A stretch of DNA of 7,922 bases. It comes from Ignavibacteria bacterium UBA6688. Its GTDB lineage: Bacteria; Bacteroidota; Ignavibacteria; UBA10030. This document shows, one piece after another, positions 4,763 to 7,922 of the stretch. The stretch covers positions 2,265 to 10,186 of the forward strand of contig DKJQ01000085.1 of assembly GCA_002454845.1 (NCBI GenBank), written 5' to 3'. Numbering within the stretch: position 1 is the first letter of the stretch; every line of letters begins with the position of its first letter. The notes under the pieces are model-generated. The model did no database searches. It saw only the letters and a list, made by a program, of their open reading frames with translations, and was not told the DNA's origin. The position numbers and the translations under genes were made by a program.

Positions 4763-6643
4763 TCACGAAGGCGATTCGGGAGGATGGACGGGTTCTTCGG
4801 CAAAGTACTCCTTGATCTTCACCGCCACCTTTTCACCGACGATCTCGGCGATCTGTTCTTCCGTGGCGAACTTCACACCCTGCACGGAACCGAACGCCTC
4901 CAGCAATTCCGTCGCGCGTTTCTTGCCGACGCCTTTGATAAGATCCAACTCTGTTTGCAGGATCCTCTTCGACCGAAGCTGGCGATGATAGGTTATCGCA
5001 AAGCGGTGCGCTTCATCGCGCACAGCCTGCAACAAACGAAGTCCCGATGAGGTGCGCGGAACGTTGAGGGGCTCGCTTGCGTGGGGTACAAAGACCTCCT
5101 CGAGTCGTTTTGCAAGGCCGATGATCGGGACATGGGCAAGTTCCAAGGCCTGCAACACCTCCATGGCACTGGAAAGCTGTCCTTTCCCTCCATCGACCAT
5201 GATCAAATCCGGGAAGGGGGCCTGTTCTTCCAGCAACCTCCTGTAGCGCCGCTCGATGACCTCCTGCATGCTCGCAAAATCATCGGGACCCGAAACGGAC
5301 CGTATCTTGAATTTCCGGTATTCGCTCCTCTTCGGCTTTGCATCGACAAACACAACCATGGAGGCAACGGAGTCGCTCCCCTGGATATTCGAGATGTCGA
5401 AGCATTCGATCCTCCTCGGCAAGGCCTTGAGGCGCAGATCTCTCTGCAGTGCCTGGACCGAATGAGGAATAAAATCGCCCCGTTTCATCCTCTGCAACTC
5501 CAACTCCTCCAGCAAAAACTCCGCATTCCGTTTCACCAAGCCGGCAAGCTTCGCCCTCTCCCCTGTTTTGGGAATTTCGATGGTGATCGGGGCTCCCCGC
5601 TTCTCCTCCAGCCATCGCTGCACGACTTCTTCCGAGAGGAGCGGAACAGGCAGCACCAGCTCCGACGGAACATCATCGCTTTCAAGATAGTAGCGTTGGA
5701 TGAGGCTTTCCAAAACCTCCCCCTCGGGCTTCCCCTCGACGTTGCTGAGATAGAAATTCTGACTCCCGACCACCTTCCCGTCGCGGACCTTAAAAACAAC
5801 CCCCGCGGCATCATCCCCCCTGGACGCGATGGCAATGATGTCTCGTTCCGAATTCTTTGCATCGACAACCTTCTGTTTCTGACTGTAAACCGCAAGGGCC
5901 TGGAGCCGGTCCCGGGCACGGCCCGCCTCCTCAAACTTCATGGCCTCCGACAGTTGCCGCATCTCCTCATCCAGCGAATCGACAACGGCATCGGTCTTTC
6001 CCTTCAGCACCTGGGCCACCTTGTCGATCATCGCCTTGTAATGCTCCTGGGAAACGACCCCCTCACATGGCCCTTCACATTTCTTGATATGATAGTCGAG
6101 GCACAACCGGAACTTCTTTTTGCTCACCGTTTCGGGGGTCAGGTCGTAGTTGCAGCTCCGGATCATGAAGATATCCTTCACCGTCTTCAACGCGAACCGC
6201 ATCGTCTTCACGTCAGTGTAGGGACCGAAGTAGCGTGAGCCGTCCTTGATCACTCTTCTGGTGACAAACACGCGGGGGAAAGGCTCATTGGTAATCACAA
6301 TGAAGGGATAGCTTTTATCGTCCTTCAGGACGACATTATAGCGCGGTTTGAACTTCTTGATGAGGTTGGCTTCGAGGATGAGGGCCTCAACCTCGGAATC
6401 GGTTACGACGAGCTCAATGTCTGCAATCTTCGAGACAAGAGCTTCGAGTTTGGGTTCGAGACCGCGGGGAGAACCGTTGCGGGAGGAAAAATATTGGCGG
6501 ACGCGTGAACGGAGGCTTTGGGCTTTGCCGACGTAGATGATCTTGCCGTCAGCATTCTTGAATTGATAGACGCCGGGCTTTGTCGGAAGAGAATCGAGCT
6601 TTTCTTCAAGGGAGAGATCATGCCCGGTAATGTGGATATCCAT
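4763..6643 (-). CDS. uvrC: Excinuclease ABC subunit C (UvrC)
   Basis: UvrC makes both cuts around a DNA lesion after UvrA and UvrB locate it, in nucleotide excision repair. The 626-residue product has full family length and order. The N-terminal GIY-YIG nuclease (about 20-105) shows PGVYQF, IIYVGKA, the SLRSRVRQYF helix and E91 in LEANLIKKF, for the 3' cut. Four cysteines C164, C181, C189 and C193 (ending CEGPC) match the family cysteine cluster reported to hold iron-sulfur. The UVR domain that binds UvrB lies at about 217-251. The RNase H-like 5' nuclease carries D416 in CFDISNIQG, D484 in MVDGGKGQL and H546 in DEAHRF. Two helix-hairpin-helix motifs follow (about 567-614, IKGVGKKRA). The AUG at 6643 is chosen; upstream in-frame codons overlap the epimerase gene and have no UvrC similarity. 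The ribosome site (GGTGAT) is weak, as expected inside an operon. A decayed copy of its 3' end lies at 3517-3662. Confidence 0.97.
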   Translation of the reverse strand: MDIHITGHDLSLEEKLDSLPTKPGVYQFKNADGKIIYVGKAQSLRSRVRQYFSSRNGSPRGLEPKLEALVSKIADIELVVTDSEVEALILEANLIKKFKPRYNVVLKDDKSYPFIVITNEPFPRVFVTRRVIKDGSRYFGPYTDVKTMRFALKTVKDIFMIRSCNYDLTPETVSKKKFRLCLDYHIKKCEGPCEGVVSQEHYKAMIDKVAQVLKGKTDAVVDSLDEEMRQLSEAMKFEEAGRARDRLQALAVYSQKQKVVDAKNSERDIIAIASRGDDAAGVVFKVRDGKVVGSQNFYLSNVEGKPEGEVLESLIQRYYLESDDVPSELVLPVPLLSEEVVQRWLEEKRGAPITIEIPKTGERAKLAGLVKRNAEFLLEELELQRMKRGDFIPHSVQALQRDLRLKALPRRIECFDISNIQGSDSVASMVVFVDAKPKRSEYRKFKIRSVSGPDDFASMQEVIERRYRRLLEEQAPFPDLIMVDGGKGQLSSAMEVLQALELAHVPIIGLAKRLEEVFVPHASEPLNVPRTSSGLRLLQAVRDEAHRFAITYHRQLRSKRILQTELDLIKGVGKKRATELLEAFGSVQGVKFATEEQIAEIVGEKVAVKIKEYFAEEPVHPPESPS

Positions 6644-6652
6644 GCGATCACC

Positions 6653-6666
6653 GTACGAGGTACGAG
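6653..6666. repeat. Short tandem repeat between epimerase and uvrC
   Basis: GTACGAG is repeated twice without gap in the 28-base spacer between the epimerase stop and the uvrC start. It may reflect slippage. No function is evident. Confidence 0.35.
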
Positions 6667-6671
6667 TTCCC

Positions 6672-7073
6672 TCACTCCTTCTGGCTGATCTCGACCAGAA
6701 CGCCGTTCGTGGATTTGGGGTGAAGGAATGCCACCCTGCAACCGTCGGCGCCCGGTCGCGGCGTTTCGTCGATGAGCTCAAACCCAAGTTGCCTGAGCCG
6801 CGCCAACTCCTGCTCGATATCCTCCACCTCAAACGAAACGTGGTGAACCCCTTCGCCTCGTTTCTCCAGGAACCGCGCGACGGGGGAAGCCGGATCCAGC
6901 GATTCGGTCAGCTCGATGTGTGCGTCTCCGAGCTCGAACATCGCGGTCTTCACCTTGTGCTCGGGGAGCGTCTCATCACGATCAGGAGCTTTACCGAACA
7001 GTTTTGCGAACAGCGCCTTGGAAGCATCGATGTCCTTCACCGCTATCCCGATGTGGGCAATCGATTTGAACAT
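6672..7073 (-). CDS. mce: Methylmalonyl-CoA epimerase
   Basis: A cytoplasmic metal-dependent enzyme of the vicinal-oxygen-chelate fold that interconverts (S)- and (R)-methylmalonyl-CoA, linking propionyl-CoA carboxylase and methylmalonyl-CoA mutase in propionate and odd-chain or branched amino-acid metabolism. With the AUG at 7073 the product has 133 residues, the usual size. Family features in order: HIGIAVKDI with ligand H7, KVKTAMFELGDAHIELTES with probable ligand E54, GEGVHHVSFEVEDI with H77/H78, and NGVLVEISQ with E128. The two beta-alpha-beta-beta-beta halves are complete. A GUG at 7085 would add four residues and overlap the upstream gene by 8 bases; it has no ribosome site, so AUG 7073, 4 bases after the upstream stop, is preferred. 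It lies in an operon between DUF1015 and uvrC. The mutase and carboxylase genes are not in the window, and a related VOC lyase is a less likely alternative. Confidence 0.9.
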   Translation of the reverse strand: MFKSIAHIGIAVKDIDASKALFAKLFGKAPDRDETLPEHKVKTAMFELGDAHIELTESLDPASPVARFLEKRGEGVHHVSFEVEDIEQELARLRQLGFELIDETPRPGADGCRVAFLHPKSTNGVLVEISQKE

Positions 7074-7077
7074 GGGG

Positions 7078-7922
7078 CTACTCACTCAGAAGATTGATGA
7101 CCAACCCGGAGATCAACTTTGGAAAAAAGTAGGTCGATTTTTGCGGCATGGTGTACCCGGCTTTTGCGACGGCCCGCACCTCTTCGATCCTGGTGGGATT
7201 CATCAGGCAGGCGATCTGTGCTTTTCCCGAATCGACCGCCGCCACCGCGTCCTCGGCTTTCCGGACATAATCGATGTTGCGCTTCTGTTCCTGGGCTTCA
7301 ATCGAGATACCGAGCAGATCGCGGAACACCACCGAATGGAGCAGCGTCACATCCAGTTCCTTCAACTCAACGGGAATATCATCGGGCACGATCTGGGACG
7401 CGAGGTTCGTCGGCTTGAGCGTGGCAAGGTAGGCTACCGGCTCCCCCTTGATCTTGAATCCGAGAGACCGTACCGAGGAAGAGTCCAACGCTTTGAGCAG
7501 GCCATCGGTCTCTTTAAATTCGCGGAGGATAAAGTGTTTTTCCATGTTGCTGAGAAACGATCGGGAGTCGAAGCCGGTGAGTGAGTGCACGATACGGTGC
7601 GTCGGGTAAATCACCAGCCCTTCGTCGTCGATGTTGGCAAAGAACATCATCACGTAATTATAGAGTTCGTCCCCGGTGTGCCGCGGGTTCTTCGCCCGCA
7701 TGATGTCCCGGTACGCCAGGGCCGTTTCATAACGGTGGTGGCCATCGGCAATCAGGACCTGGTTCCGTTTCATGAGGTCCTGCACCAGCCTGATCTTTTC
7801 GGCGTCATCGAGGCGCCAAACGCGATTCTGTACTTCTTCGAACATCACATCGATCAGAGGTTCCGTGTCCTGGTACCCGTTCAGCACCCGATCGATCGCT
7901 TTTTCCGAATCGGGGTAGAGTG
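7078..7922 (-). CDS. DUF1015 family protein (5' end cut by window edge)
   Basis: The frame is open from the right edge to the stop at 7078, giving 280 visible residues of a family usually a little over 400 long, so the N-terminal third is missing. A GUG at 7887 is only an internal valine codon: the reading upstream, LYPDSEKAIDRVLNGYQ, continues the family sequence. Family hallmarks are LIADGHHRYETALAYRD (a strongly conserved histidine-rich motif), NYVMMFFANIDDEGLVIYPTHR, and the C-terminal CLMNPTRIEEVRAVAKAGYTMPQKSTYFFPK. The protein has no signal peptide in the visible part and appears cytoplasmic. The biochemical role is not established; in many bacteria related genes lie close to serine-biosynthesis genes, but none is visible here. 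It is the first visible gene of the operon with the epimerase, whose start lies 4 bases beyond this stop. Confidence 0.88.
   Translation of the reverse strand, partial: LYPDSEKAIDRVLNGYQDTEPLIDVMFEEVQNRVWRLDDAEKIRLVQDLMKRNQVLIADGHHRYETALAYRDIMRAKNPRHTGDELYNYVMMFFANIDDEGLVIYPTHRIVHSLTGFDSRSFLSNMEKHFILREFKETDGLLKALDSSSVRSLGFKIKGEPVAYLATLKPTNLASQIVPDDIPVELKELDVTLLHSVVFRDLLGISIEAQEQKRNIDYVRKAEDAVAAVDSGKAQIACLMNPTRIEEVRAVAKAGYTMPQKSTYFFPKLISGLVINLLSE

Noticed and set aside
5081..6238. Long plus-strand ORF of 385 codons opposite uvrC
   Set aside because: It is the complementary shadow of the strongly conserved uvrC frame; its translation has no motif and no ribosome binding site.
6644..6832. 63-residue N-terminal extension of UvrC
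   Set aside because: The extension overlaps the epimerase gene in another frame and has no UvrC similarity; AUG 6643 gives the normal N-end.

Overview
The window looks like chromosomal DNA from a bacterium of moderately high GC content with housekeeping and accessory genes interleaved. The gene set fits the broad Bacteroidota/Chlorobiota/Ignavibacteria neighbourhood: a secreted M28 metallopeptidase, a soluble acyl-ACP desaturase, methylmalonyl-CoA epimerase, a DUF1015 protein, and gene-poor stretches full of AT-rich intergenic repeats. This is a low-confidence guess from gene content and style, since no marker here settles taxonomy.

Left part (1-2934, plus strand): a short leader is followed by a complete secreted M28-family zinc peptidase (220-1797). 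Next comes a 138-base control region with a good sigma-70-type promoter between two perfect inverted repeats, then a complete soluble diiron acyl-ACP desaturase (1936-2934). The two genes are probably transcribed separately.

Middle part (2935-4155): a gene-poor stretch of about 1.2 kb that works as a junction full of repeats. In order it holds: an AT-rich inverted-repeat element; a broken second copy of the 3' half of a tRNA-Val gene, split by a 71-base GC-rich imperfect palindrome; the intact tRNA-Val(CAC) gene on the minus strand with a clear promoter; a dispersed-repeat-like inverted repeat; and a frameshifted relic of the 3' end of uvrC, whose intact copy starts being read about 3 kb away and ends 1.1 kb to the right. 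The last part is a long untranslated leader with hairpins ahead of a small exported, probably beta-barrel, protein of unknown function (4156-4713, plus).

Right part (4763-7922, minus strand): a tightly packed convergent operon read right to left, namely a DUF1015 protein (cut by the window edge), methylmalonyl-CoA epimerase (4-base gap) and uvrC (28-base gap). This links excision repair, propionate/methylmalonyl-CoA metabolism and a protein of unknown role in one transcript, probably for transcriptional convenience rather than shared function.

The most notable observations are the degenerate uvrC 3'-end duplication, the tRNA-Val half-copy interrupted by a palindromic insertion, and the symmetric elements around the desaturase promoter. 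I found no CRISPR array, transposase, toxin-antitoxin pair or clear novel multi-gene system.
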